Part shown: one piece after another, positions 45,701 to 56,278 of the stretch
Position numbering within the stretch: position 1 is the first letter of the stretch
Layout: every line of letters starts with the position of its first letter
Source of the DNA: Fragum whitleyi
Lineage: Eukaryota > Mollusca > Bivalvia > Cardiida > Cardiidae
Assembly (NCBI GenBank): GCA_948146395.1
Contig: OX411543.1
Coordinates: 32,197,058 to 32,261,057, forward strand
Direction: 5' to 3'
Length of the DNA stretch: 64,000 nucleotides
The notes under the pieces: model-generated
The model's input: the letters and a program-made list of their open reading frames with translations, nothing else
Database searches by the model: none
What the model was told of the DNA's origin: nothing
Translations under genes and position numbers: made by a program

Positions 45701-46131
45701 TCCGATCCATCTGGAGGTTCCATGTATTTTAAATCAGTCACTTTGGCAGTTCCTTTTGATTTTAAGTCATCCATCTTTTTATCGTCCCTAACAGAAGTAT
45801 CTTCCTTGTTAGATTCTTCCTTTTGACTTACATTTTCATTATCTGTTTCTTTATTTTCTTGTGTTTTACTGACATTTTCTGAAGTTTCTTTTTTATCACT
45901 AAATACTTGATTAGTATCCTGTTTTTCACTAATGTTTTTTTCATCCGTATTTGCAGTATCTTTCTGCTCTTTTTGATCGTTTTTTGATTCACTTTGTTCT
46001 ATATTCACATCCTCTCCATCTGTCCTACCATCTGGACCCTTGACAGGTTCTTGTGCAGACTCCGTCAGCGCGGGCGCTGTTTCGGGATTATCTGGAACCG
46101 GTGAAGGTGTGATTTCCTCGGCAGTTGACAT
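33692..46131 (-). CDS. Gene 2: charged, intrinsically disordered protein; multi-exon model
   Basis: Proposed coding exons (minus): 46131-45248 (884 bp), 42313-42293 (21 bp), 35905-35792 (114 bp), 33758-33692 (67 bp, TGA). Phases fit (2, 2, 2, end), giving about 361 aa. Exon 1 starts MSTAEEITPSP just after an acceptor (TTCTTTCTTGTAG), so a non-coding 5' exon lies upstream, and ends at AAA|GTAAGT. Residues 1-200 are rich in Glu/Asp/Lys/Ser/Thr/Asn/Gln; residues 230-295 become basic and Tyr/Arg-rich (SHSDYYSKSPGTSRYTY, RMRRPPKLVRLAT). The exon 3 frame holds TFHNTPMLTQ and NFEIYTEGNSKTVDADR, followed by AG|GTAAGC. Exon 1 is strong; exon 2 has a good acceptor and donor; the exon 3 acceptor and exon 4 are uncertain. 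No family recognised. Confidence 0.65.
33928..34752. mobile_element. Possible inverted-repeat element
   Basis: Left end GTATACTCAATTCCAAAA plus AAGTGTGCACT; right end on the other strand ATATACTTAGTTCCAAAAG plus AAGTGTGCACTTT. The interior holds a 151-codon plus-strand frame (34293-34748) without any recognisable domain; its stop is in the right inverted repeat. In an intron of gene 2 if the terminal exon is right. Confidence 0.4.
34753..35791. other. No recognised feature
   Basis: AT-rich, probably intron of gene 2. Frames are short and unsupported. Confidence 0.4.
35792..35905 (-). CDS. Gene 2, candidate exon 3
   Basis: Open minus frame with protein-like composition (RTGTDTFHNTPML, QNQRNFEIYTEG) closing at a good donor, GATAG|GTAAGC. 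The chosen acceptor (GTGAATAG) has a poor pyrimidine tract; an alternative at 35925 (TGTTCGAG) gives a different phase. Confidence 0.55.
36597..37030. mobile_element. MITE family G, short copy
   Basis: Ends GATCCATTCTCCAGGAAAAC and, inverted, GGTCAGTTCTTCGGGAAAAC, with AAACCTGC continuing on both. Internal foldback: AAGGGAGAGAAATTGC facing GGCAATTCCTCCTTC. The two overlapping plus frames here are incidental. Confidence 0.65.
37139..37365 (+). mobile_element. tRNA-derived SINE, 3'-truncated
   Basis: A tRNA-like head (37139-37218) with GTCATAGCGC (A-box region), GGACTGTCATTC (anticodon position GTC) and GGGTTCGATCC (B box). It is followed by the family body: 'cactcattctttccgac', 'gctaggaaaggatgtaatgg'. 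It stops before the conserved 3' end. Confidence 0.8.
37634..37812 (+). mobile_element. MITE family C, left half, split by a DNA transposon
   Basis: CAGTTAACAACATCGTGAAA to TCTATACATAG. Text continues in the right half starting at about 41671 after the 3.86-kb insert. Confidence 0.75.
38287..38320 (-). other. G-quadruplex-capable tract
   Basis: The plus strand has four C5-C6 runs separated by AA; the minus strand therefore reads four G5-G6 runs with TT spacers. This meets the usual G3+N1-7 rule with very short loops. Confidence 0.7.
40150..40276 (+). mobile_element. SINE fragment (3' body)
   Basis: 'gactaggaaaggatgaaatgg' through 'aggaatccattgtaaagtgc' to 'gccgccgcaatata' and 'gttgaaaacagcg'. 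Matches the 3' part of the SINE at 44325-44607; no tRNA head. Confidence 0.75.
41671..42172 (+). mobile_element. MITE family C right half, tandemly doubled
   Basis: Two successive versions of the right half: 41690-41928 and about 41938-42172. Each runs from 'caagaacct' through GACGTTGTTGA and GAGTGAGTATTTGG-like text to GTCAATTTCACGATGTAA and TAACTGTAGTATGGAAA. The first continues the half at 37634. Confidence 0.75.
42293..42313 (-). CDS. Gene 2, candidate 21-bp micro-exon
   Basis: Minus strand: branch-like CCCTAAC, acceptor CCCTTCTAG, 21 bp coding PIEEFG plus two bases, then donor GTAAGTAA. Phase 2 in and phase 2 out, so it can be skipped without shifting the frame, as is usual for alternative micro-exons. 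In frame after SPK of exon 1. Confidence 0.55.
42425..42589. mobile_element. MITE family A, copy 4
   Basis: TTAAGGTAGTTGACCCGTAA at the left, GGGTCCACTATTTTAA at the right; centre GTTTCCTAATGAAAATCA / TTTGGAAACC. In intron 1 of gene 2. Confidence 0.85.
42805..43236 (-). mobile_element. MITE family C, full-length, inverted
   Basis: Begins ACTTCGTGAAATTGACTTTC and ends TCTTGTCAATTTCAATATG plus TTCTTTACTG. The hairpin TCGCTAATTTTGTTAATC / GAACAAAATTAGCGA lies at 43083-43120 between GGGAGGTAAT and ATTACCTCCC. The 63-codon frame at 43121-43312 is incidental. Confidence 0.85.
43535..43664. mobile_element. MITE family B
   Basis: GCCATGCGTTCAGGATGACA, then AAACGGTGGAAACTGTTTGC; right part AAACAGTTTGCGCCGTTTTG, then AGAACGCAG. 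In intron 1 of gene 2. Confidence 0.8.
43897..43943. other. Strong short inverted repeat
   Basis: GTCGTTACTACA faces TGTAGTAACGAC across a loop of about 20 bases containing its own small inverted pair. Could be a MITE remnant or a stem-loop in gene 2 pre-mRNA. Confidence 0.5.
44325..44607 (-). mobile_element. tRNA-derived SINE, full length
   Basis: Minus strand: tRNA-like head (44607-44530) with CATAGCGCAGTTGGTAGCGC (A box), GGACTGTCATTC (GTC) and GGGTTCGAACCC (B box). The body follows, then the 3' end GGCGTTAAACTCCATTAAAT and an AATC repeat tail at 44325-44342. The conserved 3' end resembles the Meta-SINE type of invertebrates. Mobilised by a LINE in trans. Confidence 0.9.
44922..45170. mobile_element. 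MITE family F, in intron 1 of gene 2
   Basis: TGTGACCCATCACGC plus AAAGGGACCATCTGG at the left, ATCCCTTGACGGGTCA at the right, and a further half-repeat 'agatgaccccttgacgggcc' to 45206. Ends about 40 bp from the exon 1 donor. Confidence 0.75.
45248..46131 (-). CDS. Gene 2, first coding exon (884 bp)
   Basis: The longest host-like open frame in the window. The reading is open upstream of the ATG too, but the AG acceptor three bases before the ATG argues for the start at 46131. The frame ends in TMSPK followed by TAA only if unspliced; the strong GTAAGT donor inside that codon indicates splicing. Codon use is richer in G and C than the surrounding non-coding DNA. Confidence 0.85.
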
Positions 46132-46149
46132 ATCTACAAGAAAGAATTC

Positions 46150-46500
46150 AGTGAATATTATCGTAAAATTGAAAAGGTGAATGATTTTCGATTGATTTAG
46201 GAATGTAGTTGAATGGGTAGGAGGATCGACTCTTGAATGAATTACAGGGAGGTAATACAACGTCGTTAATTTCGTCCAATTCCACCAATTTATTACCTCC
46301 CAATAAAAAAACAAATCAACATTTTTTTTTCTATTAGCGTGGACTCACGGACAAATTAAAGGCTTGAAAATCCTCATCAGCCTATGAAGTGCTTCAATGA
46401 TTGAATTGATTTGAATGAAATATTGGTCGTTTTGAACATTTATGAAGCGTTTTTGAGTGATTGGAGTAAATGTTTTGAATGTTTTTAAAAAGTGTATGGG
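46150..46500 (+). mobile_element. MITE family C, diverged, just 5' of gene 2 exon 1
   Basis: AATATTATCGTAAAATTG, AGGTGAATGATTTTCG, GGGAGGTAATAC, then TTATTACCTCCC and GAAGCGTTTTTGAGTG. Probably in an intron of the gene's 5' UTR. Confidence 0.55.
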
Positions 46501-46825
46501 TTCCTATTGCAATTATAATATTTTTAAGCACTAATGTGAAAAAGACCATATATAGCCCTATAAATACCAACTGGTATTCATTTATCAGGACGAGGCTCTT
46601 CCGAGTCATGACAATTTCTCGCAGCCGAGGCCAGATAACATTGATATTTTAAGACACTAACGTGTTAATCTATTTATCATGCAATCATCTTCAGCGCTTA
46701 ATTATAATAACCCTTACAAATTAAAGAAATTCGGATGAAATGTATGCAAATTGTTTCTAAAAATAGACTGACTGATATCATGTTATGTTATCAGGCAGGT
46801 GTTATCAGGGTAATACAGTAATACA
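46501..46825. other. No recognised feature
   Basis: Spacer upstream of gene 2. Should contain its 5' exon, but none can be recognised. Confidence 0.35.
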
Positions 46826-47462
46826 GTCATATGGTACTCGAATTAGTTTTTTTTTCTTTTTTTTGTTAAAGATTCAGCTTGTGGTCTGCAAACATTTCAT
46901 TGCACCGTGTGCAAAAATTTGATCTCTTCGCGCGTTCTGAGCTTTTTAGCTTTTCATCTAAAGCTCATTGTAATGGGACAAATAACTGACAAATTTTGAC
47001 AATATTAACCCCAATAACACTTAAGACCTTGTGTGTTAATTGTCATGAAAATGCGTCTCGTACAAAGATTTTTATCACAAATTCAAAAGTGGTCGGTTAG
47101 AACTTTTGACTAGTAAACTTTATACAGGAAAACCTGCCTAAATACATCAGTGGGTAATTTCAGCTGTCTTTCCAGATTATTTAAACCGAACAATCCAACA
47201 CTAGTACAAAATTAAAGCTATTATAACCGTAAATTAACTGTGCATTGAAATCGAAAATAGACATCAAAACATTGAGAAAAGACAGAAATTGTTTGAAAAA
47301 AGGAATTTCTCTCTTTTACTCAATGTTAACTTTTCCTATTGCATTCAGTGCAAAAGAATATCCGGATTTTAGGATAATTATTACACAAAGAATATACGAA
47401 GTATCTTATTCTTTTTGGAAAATAACAAAAAATATCTTCTTTTATGTGTAATAACTGATACC

Positions 47463-47584
47463 TTTTGTAACAACGGTCCAAACAGTTTTCCAATTTTACC
47501 CCGCTTCGCACGCAGGTGCATGTGCAAAGAGGGGGTATAATCCGAAAACTGTTTACACCGTTTGACATCCCGAACGCAGGGCAG
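47463..47584. mobile_element. MITE family B, only in duplication copy 1
   Basis: AACGGTCCAAACAGTTTTCC at the left with its inverted partner GAAAACTGTTTACACCGTTT, then GACATCCCGAACGCAGGG. Left tip degraded. Confidence 0.7.
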
Positions 47585-48123
47585 GTTTTCCAGGATGACG
47601 GATAATTCTTTTATCGAATTTTCATAAAGAAGACATAAAGGAATTTCTAACTTGTCAGGATGAATATTTTTGTTGGTACTATTGGTAAATACACAAAGAC
47701 AAGTAAACGAATTTAATCGCCAACGAAATGGCGATTCTGTCACTATTTGTTTTCTTGTGGCCGCAATTATGAATGAAAACTTTTTCAAAATCTTATTTAA
47801 GAGAAGTAAATAAATATTAATCAGATTAAATCTACAAACACTAGAACAATAGATTTATCTAAAGGCAACAGCTCACGGATGGCTAAACACATTGTTTAAC
47901 TATCTCATTTCAAAGGTTATCGAATTACTAATTACTAATCAGACCTGAACATTGTAGTTTGTTTACCTTTTGAATTAAAATGAAATTAAAAAAAATCAGA
48001 AAGAAGGAAAAAGAACCGAACGAGGAATACTTATAAACACTACGATCGGCCAAGTGAAGATGCAAAACCGTGAAGTGCCATCAAATTTGGTGAAAAAGTG
48101 CAGCAGATACATTATCAACATTA

Positions 48124-48258
48124 GCACTGCGTTCAGGATGACAAAACAGTGCAAACAATTTAACAATTATACCCAGCTTTGCACGTGTACTTGCGTGCAA
48201 AGCGGGGTAAAATTGGAAAACTGTTTGCACCTTTTTTGTCATCCTGAACGCAGGGCAG
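48124..48258. mobile_element. MITE family B, duplicated with its segment
   Basis: GCACTGCGTTCAGGATGACA to GTCATCCTGAACGCAGGG, with a GCTTTGCACGTG / CGTGCAAAGC core. Same position in copy 2 (51051-51178), so it predates the duplication. Confidence 0.85.
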
Positions 48259-49097
48259 GTTTGTGCTGAAAGAGACAGATAATTTTGGGTTCACATTTTG
48301 TAGGCGATAAAAATCTAAACACTGTCTAAAATCATAATCTTCGCATGAACAATTATATATTTCTAGTTTAAAAAAAATATCTTCGAATGTAGCACACCAC
48401 CTCAAAATGGAATGTCCCAAAACCAAATACATGTAAAGTGTTTTAGTAGTAAGGACATTCTTACTTAGTACTTTACACACCTACCTTTACATGTGCAGAT
48501 TTTTATAACTTAAATAAAATGTTCTGAAAAGATAATTGCTGACTGCTTTAAGGAAAATTGTTTGTTTCTGAACACTTTTGCTACAAGCCTTTTCTATGGA
48601 GTGTCTTTTACAGGAAAACAACATTAAAAGGTGTTTCGAGGGTATGAAGCACATAAAATTTCAGTATTATTATTACGAATATAATTCATTTAACCATAAG
48701 TCTTCACAAAATATACCTTCATTTCCTAAACTTAAATTTGTTAAACTCCTCATGCTAACCATAAAAAGGAAATAAGATTTAGGGGCCTAATAAAAAGCAG
48801 ATGACCATGGTGTGATTTCTTTTTCTTTTTTTGAAAAATATAATGGTTTGCACTGCGTTCACTCTTTTAAAATCCCCGTCTGCCTATAGCGTAAAAAATC
48901 GCCATTTCGTGAACATTTTTGAATATTTATTCGTGATTTAGTACTATGAAAGTTGAGTTACATAAAAATACAAATCAATTGATATACGTCGGCTTTGTCG
49001 GGAAAATCATAATCTGCCGTATATAGCTCAATTACTTTGATATTGTCTCTATGTATTTGAACGGGAGGAAAGTATGATATATATTTCAATATTGCAT

Positions 49098-49200
49098 ACT
49101 TTGATATTGCACTCGCTCATTCGATTTCATTTCATTCCAAAATCATTCCAGAATCGTTCATCTTGTCAATTTCAATATGTTCTTAACTGATATTCGAGTG
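49098..49200 (-). mobile_element. MITE family C, end fragment
   Basis: 'ctcgctcattcgatttcatttc' to TTCTTAACTGATA; nearly identical to 43158-43236, but only the terminal about 100 bp. Confidence 0.65.
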
Positions 49201-49289
49201 AGGAGTTAAAACGTCGGATTTTGAATATATTTTCTTATTTACAGTTCTGCAAGGATAACCAGTATGATGAGAATGGTCAAGTCAGATAC

Positions 49290-49689
49290 TGTTATGAACA
49301 TAGTGAAATTGACAAGATGAATGGTTGCGGAATGATATTATTTTGAAATAAAATGAGTTTGAGGACCGAGTTATGAGTGAAAGTAACGGGAGGTAATCAA
49401 ATATTGAACATCTTGAACAAAGTTCGCGATATTTATTACCTCCCTTTGAAATTATGCATTACGGCTCTGTAAATAGCTTTCTTGTCTCTACGAATGCACA
49501 AATTTGAATTATGTGAGTGAAATCATGGATTTTTTCTACCAATTTTTATTTTGCATGTAGTTGTTGATCTAATCATTTTAAGAGATTTTGGAGCATTTTT
49601 GAATGGTCTGGGTGAGACTTTGGAATGAGTGAATGAATGAATGAATAATTGAATGAATGAATGAATGACTGCATGAATGAAAGAATGAA

Positions 49690-49720
<31 letters not shown>

Positions 49721-49823
49721 ATGAATGAATGAATGAATGAATGAATGAATGAGGGAGCTAATTGAACGATTTCGAATGGTTTTGATCGGAATGACATTCA
49801 ATTTCACGATGTTCTTAACCGTA
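49290..49823 (+). mobile_element. MITE family C with expanded microsatellite
   Basis: GAACATAGTGAAATTGACAA at the left; GGGAGGTAATCA hairpin; then the family's natural 'gaatgagtgaatgaatg' has grown to an ATGA/AATA array (49625-49752); right end TTCAATTTCACGATGTTC. The Ile/Phe/His-rich minus frames are array artefacts. Confidence 0.8.
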
Positions 49824-50052
49824 CTTCTATTCTCAAAAGCAGAGCTTGATTTTATTTTCAATCGCGGAGACTGCCAATATTACTGATCCTGAAAGGGCAA
49901 TTTTTGATGAGCTTGTTAGAATTAATTCACTGGTCTAGGATTACATTTATACCAGCTAAAACTTCTAACCGGTCACTTATTATTATTATTATTATTTTTT
50001 TTTTTTGTATGAAATGTCTCATTTGCACTTCAGCCTTTTCTTTTCCACTGTA

Positions 50053-51747
50053 GTCATATGGTACTCGAAATAGTTTCCTTGGGTTTTTTCCCTTTTTTTT
50101 AAAGATTCAGCTTGTGGTCTGCATACATTTCATTGCACCGTGTGCAAAAAATTGTCTCTTCGTACATTTTGAGCTTTTGAGCTTTTCACTTAAAGCTCGT
50201 TGTAATGGGACGAATAACTGACAAATTTTGACAATATTGACCTCCATAACACTTAAGATTTTGTGTATTAATTGTCATGAAAATGCGTCTCGTTCTAAGA
50301 TTTTTATCACAATTTCAAAAGTGATCGGTTAGAACTTTTGACCAGTAAACTTTATACAGGAAAACCTGCCTTAATACATCAGTGGGTAATTTCAGCTGCC
50401 CTCCAAGATTATTTAAACCGAACAATCCAAGACTAACACAAAATTAAAGATATTTAACCGTAAATTAACTGTGCATTGAAATCGAAATAAGACATCAAAA
50501 CATTGAGAAAAAGGGAGAAATTGCTTCAAAAAAGCAATTTCTCTCTTTTACTCAATGTTAACTTTTACTAAGTAAACGAATTGAATCGCGAACGAAAAGG
50601 CGATTCTGTCCACATTTATTTTCTGTTGACCTTAAGGTAATTAATTATGAATGAAAACTACTTCAAAATCTTGTTTTTGATAAGTAAATAAATATTATTC
50701 TGATTAAATCTACAAACACTAGAACAAAGGAATTATCTAAAGGCAACGGCTCACGGATGGCTTAACACATTGTTCAACTATCTCATTTCAAAGGTTATCA
50801 AATTACTAATTACTAATCAGACCTGAACATTGTAGTTTGTTTACAATTTGAATTAGAGCTTACAAATTTATCAGGAAATTTAGCCCGAATTAACTTTCGT
50901 ACCAGTATTTAAATACATGTACATATTGATGCATTGATTTAAAAAAAAAATAGAAAAAAAAGACGAATACTTATGGCCAAGTGAAGATGCAAAATCGTGA
51001 AGTGTCATCAAATTTGGTGAAAGAGTGCAGAAGATACATTCCCAACATCAGCACTGCGTTCAGGATGACAGAACGGGGGAAAAGTTATTCCCCTGCTTTG
51101 CAAGTGTACTTGCGTGCAAATCGGGATAAAAATTTGGAAACCTTTAGCACTGTTTTGTCATCTTGAACGCAGGGTAGGTTTGTGCTGAAAGAGACAGATA
51201 ATTTTGGGTTCTTATTTTGTAAGCAAAAACCTAAACACTGTCTGGAAACATAATCTTCGTGTAAACAATTATATTTTTAGTTTAAAAAAATATCTTCAAA
51301 TGCAGCATCCCTCTTCAAAAAGGAATGTCCCAAAGCAAATATGGTGTTTTAGTATCAACGAATTTCTTACTAAGTACTTTACACCTATCTTTTCATGGGA
51401 CAATTTCAGATACTTGTCACCCACATGAAATGTTCTTAAAAGATGAATGCTGACTGCCACAATGAAATTTGTTTGTTTCTAAATACTTTTGCCACAAGCC
51501 TTTTCTAAGGCGTGTCTTTTACGGGAAAACAACAATAAAAAGGTGTTTCGAGGGTTTGAAGCATACCATTGCAGTTTTATTATTACGAATATAATTCATT
51601 TAACCATAAGTCTTCACAAAAATAGCGATTAAGATAAGTTTGGTTGTTTTTTAGCTATTTAAAGCATTCTGTGCTGTACATGACAATATACCTGCATTTC
51701 CTTTACTTAAATTTGTTAAACCCTTTGTGCAACCATAAAAAGCAAAC
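50053..51747 (+). repeat. Segmental duplication, copy 2
   Basis: See 46826-48780. It has an extra 50855-50950 stretch, lacks the 330-bp block and is cut by the 957-bp inverted-repeat element at its right end. Confidence 0.85.
51051..51178. mobile_element. MITE family B, duplication copy 2
   Basis: GCACTGCGTTCAGGATGACA to GTCATCTTGAACGCAGGG; core slightly shortened. Confidence 0.8.
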
Positions 51748-52704
<957 letters not shown>

Positions 52705-53225
52705 TTCTAAATATCAGATGCGAGGGGATGTTTTAAATATAATGGTTGGCACTGCGTACACTTTCAATAATGTAAAAATTAAAAGTCCAAAGCTTGTCAC
52801 GTAAAAGACCGCAGTATTACATCAAGATTCTTCGCAGTCAGACTAATGCAAACTTTCATTTTAGTTAAGAATTTTTAAAGTCAATAGATGTTCAATTTTA
52901 AATTCCTTGTCCAATTTGGTCGAAAATAATGGTAATGAGTTATATAGATAATAATATATAGCATATAGGTTATCATTTTATAATAAACTATACGACAAAA
53001 ATCGGATTATGAAACGATCGACTTTGATATAATAACGGAAGCGGAAAAGACGTACTATATGGAAAAATCGCCTTAGATCCGAAAAAGCTTGTTATTACCC
53101 AATTGGGATCGATAGAGTTAAAGTTTTGAACTACACTTTCGTTTTTACGTGTGCATAAATTTTGTCGACCCTTATATCATTTAACCTTAGCTTTTTTTTC
53201 AGTTTTGCTTTTTTAGGACTAACCT
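52705..53225. other. No recognised feature
   Basis: The first about 100 bp resemble text after duplication copy 1 ('ataatggttggcactgcgt'); the rest is unremarkable AT-rich DNA. Confidence 0.45.
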
Positions 53226-53377
53226 GTTAAGGCAGTTGACCCGTAATAGTTCCGCAACGTCTTGGAAATAATGACCTTTAACAGTGTTAACCAAGGTTTC
53301 CTAATGATTTTCACCAGGAAACCTCGGTCAACATTGAGTAAGATCATGAGTTGCGAGTTACGGTTCAACTACCTTAA
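53226..53377. mobile_element. MITE family A, copy 5 (shortened)
   Basis: GTTAAGGCAGTTGACCCGTA to TTCAACTACCTTAA, with centre GGTTTCCTAATGATTTTC / CAGGAAACCTCGG. The right arm has lost part of the GTTGCGGAAC box. Confidence 0.75.
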
Positions 53378-53614
53378 TAAACAGATCGAATGGCCAATCA
53401 AAATACTTATTTATAACGAGATTACTGTTGCTCTACAAAAATTACCGCTAATTTGTTTCAATAATTTTCGTGGATTGGCGACTATCAGCGATTTGCCCTT
53501 CGTTTAATGACCACTTCTTTACATTTTGCGATAAGATAAAAATAAATATATAAGGGCTGCGACATGATGCAGGTCACCGGGCATGGCCAGCGATCCACCG
53601 ATTTAAACTTATGG

Positions 53615-53727
53615 ACCAACCCTGCGTTCAACAGGACAAAAAGGTGCGAACTGCTTTTAAATTTTAGCCCGCTTTGCACGCAATTTGCAAACAGTATTCA
53701 CTATATTGTCATTCTGAACCCATGGCT
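53615..53727. mobile_element. MITE family B, diverged
   Basis: CAACCCTGCGTTCAACAGGA, then CCCGCTTTGCACGCAA, right end GTCATTCTGAACCCATGG. Confidence 0.65.
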
Positions 53728-53784
53728 GCTCGGGAACCCGCTGCGGTTTTACGGAAAAGACCTCGGTTATGATATGGTCGCTGG

Positions 53785-54402
53785 CATGAAAGCGCGTCAT
53801 TTTGCACGTTGCTTTATATGACGTCACAAACATCAAGAGGATGTTGGTTAAAAATCAACGAAGATGTAAACTGAACATGTCAAAATTTTGAAACAAAAAA
53901 CAGTGTTTTACTTCATTTTGTAGTCATATTAAAGAATGCCCAATTTTATCATTTGGACCAGCCCTGCGTTCAGGATAGCAAAATGGTGCAAACTGTTTGT
54001 AAATTATACCCCGTTTTGCACGCAAGTGCACGTGCAAAGCGGGGTACAACTTGCAAACAGTATTCATCATTTTGCACGTAGGTTTATATGACGTCACAAA
54101 CGTGAATAGGTCGTTGGTTAAAAATCAACGAAGATTTAAACTGGGCATGTCAAAAATGGTAACAAAACGCGGTGTTTTCCGTCATTTTGTAATTAAATTG
54201 AAATATGCCCAAAAGATCTCCAGCGATGATCAGAAACATTAAAGAGATATTTTTCTTGAAGCGTATTGCCCAAAGTACCACAAAGAGCCGTAATAACTAA
54301 ATATGCCCAAAAGATCTCCATAGACGATCAGAAAACATTAAAGAAATTATTTGTCTTGAAGGGTATTGACCAAAGTACCACCAAGAGCCATATTACCTAA
54401 AA
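53785..54402 (+). repeat. Nested tandem duplications of a dispersed repeat
   Basis: The block 'atatgacgtcacaaac' ... 'ggttaaaaatcaacgaagat' occurs at 53817-53945 and 54087-54205 (about 270 bp apart). The block 'aatatgcccaaaagatctcc' ... 'agtaccac(a/c)aagagcc' occurs at 54190-54298 and 54299-54402 (unit about 107 bp). Related to the 1.39-kb direct repeats near 6955-7210. Confidence 0.75.
53959..54075. mobile_element. MITE family B, right tip lost
   Basis: AGCCCTGCGTTCAGGATAGC; strong core GTTTTGCACGCAAGTGCACG / GCAAAGCGGGG; then ACTTGCAAACAGTATTC without the final GAACGCAGGG. Confidence 0.7.
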
Positions 54403-54710
54403 ATGAACCAAAATTACTACGCTTATTTCTGCGGTACTTTCCAGTTAACGGAAAGGTCCGAGCGATGTTCCGAATGCCTAGGAATCGTTGGCGTGCAAGG
54501 TAACTAAAACACTAGTGCTATACAAATTGAAGATTTTATGAGATAATTGCAGACTTAAAAGAATCCCACGAGTGCTACCGTAACCAAATAAAACAGTGAT
54601 CAATATCCGATCAATTAATCGGTAAAGATCGATACTTACAATACACAACAGTCTGCTATATAAGTGGGACTTCTACGGATTATCTGTAGTTATATAGGAT
54701 AAAATATGAT

Positions 54711-54956
54711 CCTGTGCGCGACATTTCCAACAATTTTACATGTGAGCAGCGTTGAGACTCCGATCAGACTGTGCATATACACAGTCTTATCAGAGTCTTA
54801 ACTACGCGCTCAATAAATAGCTCCTGCGGACCTAAGGCCTGAATGAATTCACAATCACAAGATATCTTAAATGCATTGCGTGGTTGCACGGGCTGCTAAG
54901 TACCTTTCCAGCACACTTACATAATATTGTTGGAAATATCACACACAGGCTCACAT
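54711..54956. mobile_element. MITE family D
   Basis: TCCTGTGCGCGACATTTCCA, CAGACTGTGCATATACACAG, right end TTGTTGGAAATATCACACAC plus AGGCTC. Confidence 0.7.
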
Positions 54957-55626
54957 ATAGTTCAGTTTATTTGACCTGAGGTAAACTCATAAAGAGCAAG
55001 ATTGTTCAAATGCACATCACTTATACATTCACACTGTATCCCATCTACACCGGTAGCGTAATGTTTGTAAACGGAAACAATGGCGGAACACATCGACTGA
55101 CATTGGATAAAGCGCTTACATCAGGTACCCCTATGTCAATTCTGTGACTTAAAAAAAATCAAGTACAATTGGAATCAATTACAATTGAAAGAAGGAAAAA
55201 ATTGGGAAAGTCTGAACGAAAAACGTCCATAGATGATCGAGAAATTCACGATTTTGTCCCTCGAAATCATCGCATTTTGAACAAACCATGAAACTATTGT
55301 TATTTTCTCCATATTGTGACGCGATTTTTAAATAAATTCCAGCATTTTATTGCACAATGGATATTTGTAAGTGTCTCTCTAAAGTTACTTTGAAATTGGT
55401 GTCGTAATAAATGTAAACGAAGGCAAACAATAATGCCATATGTAAATTACAGTGAACGGTTGGGAAACAGCACATGGTCCGGTTGAGAAACAGTCTAGGG
55501 ACTGACTGGGACCGGTTTGTAAACGGAAAACTTCACTTTAGATAGGCGACATTTCTGACCATGTCTACACAAGGATCATTTATGAAGTGGCGAAATAAGT
55601 AAGAATCTGCAGTTTAACAAGTGATC

Positions 55627-56036
55627 TACCGTCGGTTGGTCGAGTTCGCTATGAAACATACAGAAAGGTGCTCCATTTGGAAAAAAAAAAAGAACAGAAA
55701 AGAAGTCGAAAATACAGAAAAGTCCCCCAATTTTTTTCTTTAAAAACATGAATATTGAGTTTCGGGATCACCTGATAGTGTTTGGCTGGATTTTACCAAC
55801 AATAATACTTTTTCCCGTGGTCATAAGATTATGCATTATTTTACTGAAATTCGATCAGGTGGTCCCAAAACTCATTAATGCATGTTATTTTCATTAAAAA
55901 AATGGAGGGCTTGTATGTAGTTTCGATGGCATTTCTGCACTTTTTTAGATATGGAGTACATTTCTTTATGCAGAAAAGGTACTCCGAGTATCTTTCTGCG
56001 AACTTTCTGAATATTTCATAGCAAACTCGACCAATC
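55627..56036. mobile_element. MITE nested in the 2.49-kb element
   Basis: Inverted ends GGTCGAGTTCGCTATGAAAC and, from the right, GGTCGAGTTTGCTATGAAAT. An inner inverted pair, GGGATCACCTGAT / ATCAGGTGGTCCC, lies at 55763-55866. Confidence 0.75.
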
Positions 56037-56152
56037 GAGCATTACTGGTCTGGCAAGCATTTTAAAAAAGTATATGACTCACATACCCTGGTATAACATT
56101 ACTTAGACACATCATTAATAAAACCCACTTTGATCTATTTCAGGCTCTAGCA

Positions 56153-56278
56153 ATGGATCCGTTTCGTTGTTACGTCTGTCAATTTGGCAGCTCAAATCTT
56201 CAAGACATTGTACAACATTGTTCCGAATCCCGTGGTTTCTTCAAACATTCAAGCGAAAAAACATTTCGGTGCATGTGA
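56153..56278 (+). CDS. Small zinc-finger frame in the 2.49-kb transposon, 41 aa
   Basis: ATG ten bases after a good acceptor (ATCTATTTCAG). It reads MDPFRCYVCQFGSSNLQDIV followed by QHCSE, so C6, C9, H22 and C23 form a single zinc-finger-like cluster. It ends at TGA after KTFRCM. Similar short Cys-x2-Cys ... His-Cys N-termini occur in uncharacterised, repeat-associated invertebrate proteins (from general memory, not checked). It may be the first coding exon of a transposon gene whose later exons were deleted. A 67-codon frame in another phase (56167-56370) overlaps it and is less convincing. Confidence 0.45.
   Translation: MDPFRCYVCQFGSSNLQDIVQHCSESRGFFKHSSEKTFRCM

Larger units (their letters stand above)
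46826..48780 (+). repeat. Segmental duplication, copy 1
   Basis: Collinear with 50053-51747: 'agattcagcttgtggtctgc', 'ttcattgcaccgtgtgc', 'aggaaaacctgcc', 'gctcacggatggct', 'gtgtttcgagggt' appear in the same order. This copy has about 330 bp extra (about 47335-47690) with family B and G material; the other lacks it. Non-coding on both strands. Confidence 0.85.

Noticed and set aside
49523..49861. Minus-strand frames rich in Ser-Phe-Ile-His
   Set aside because: Artefact of the ATGA/AATA microsatellite within MITE C.
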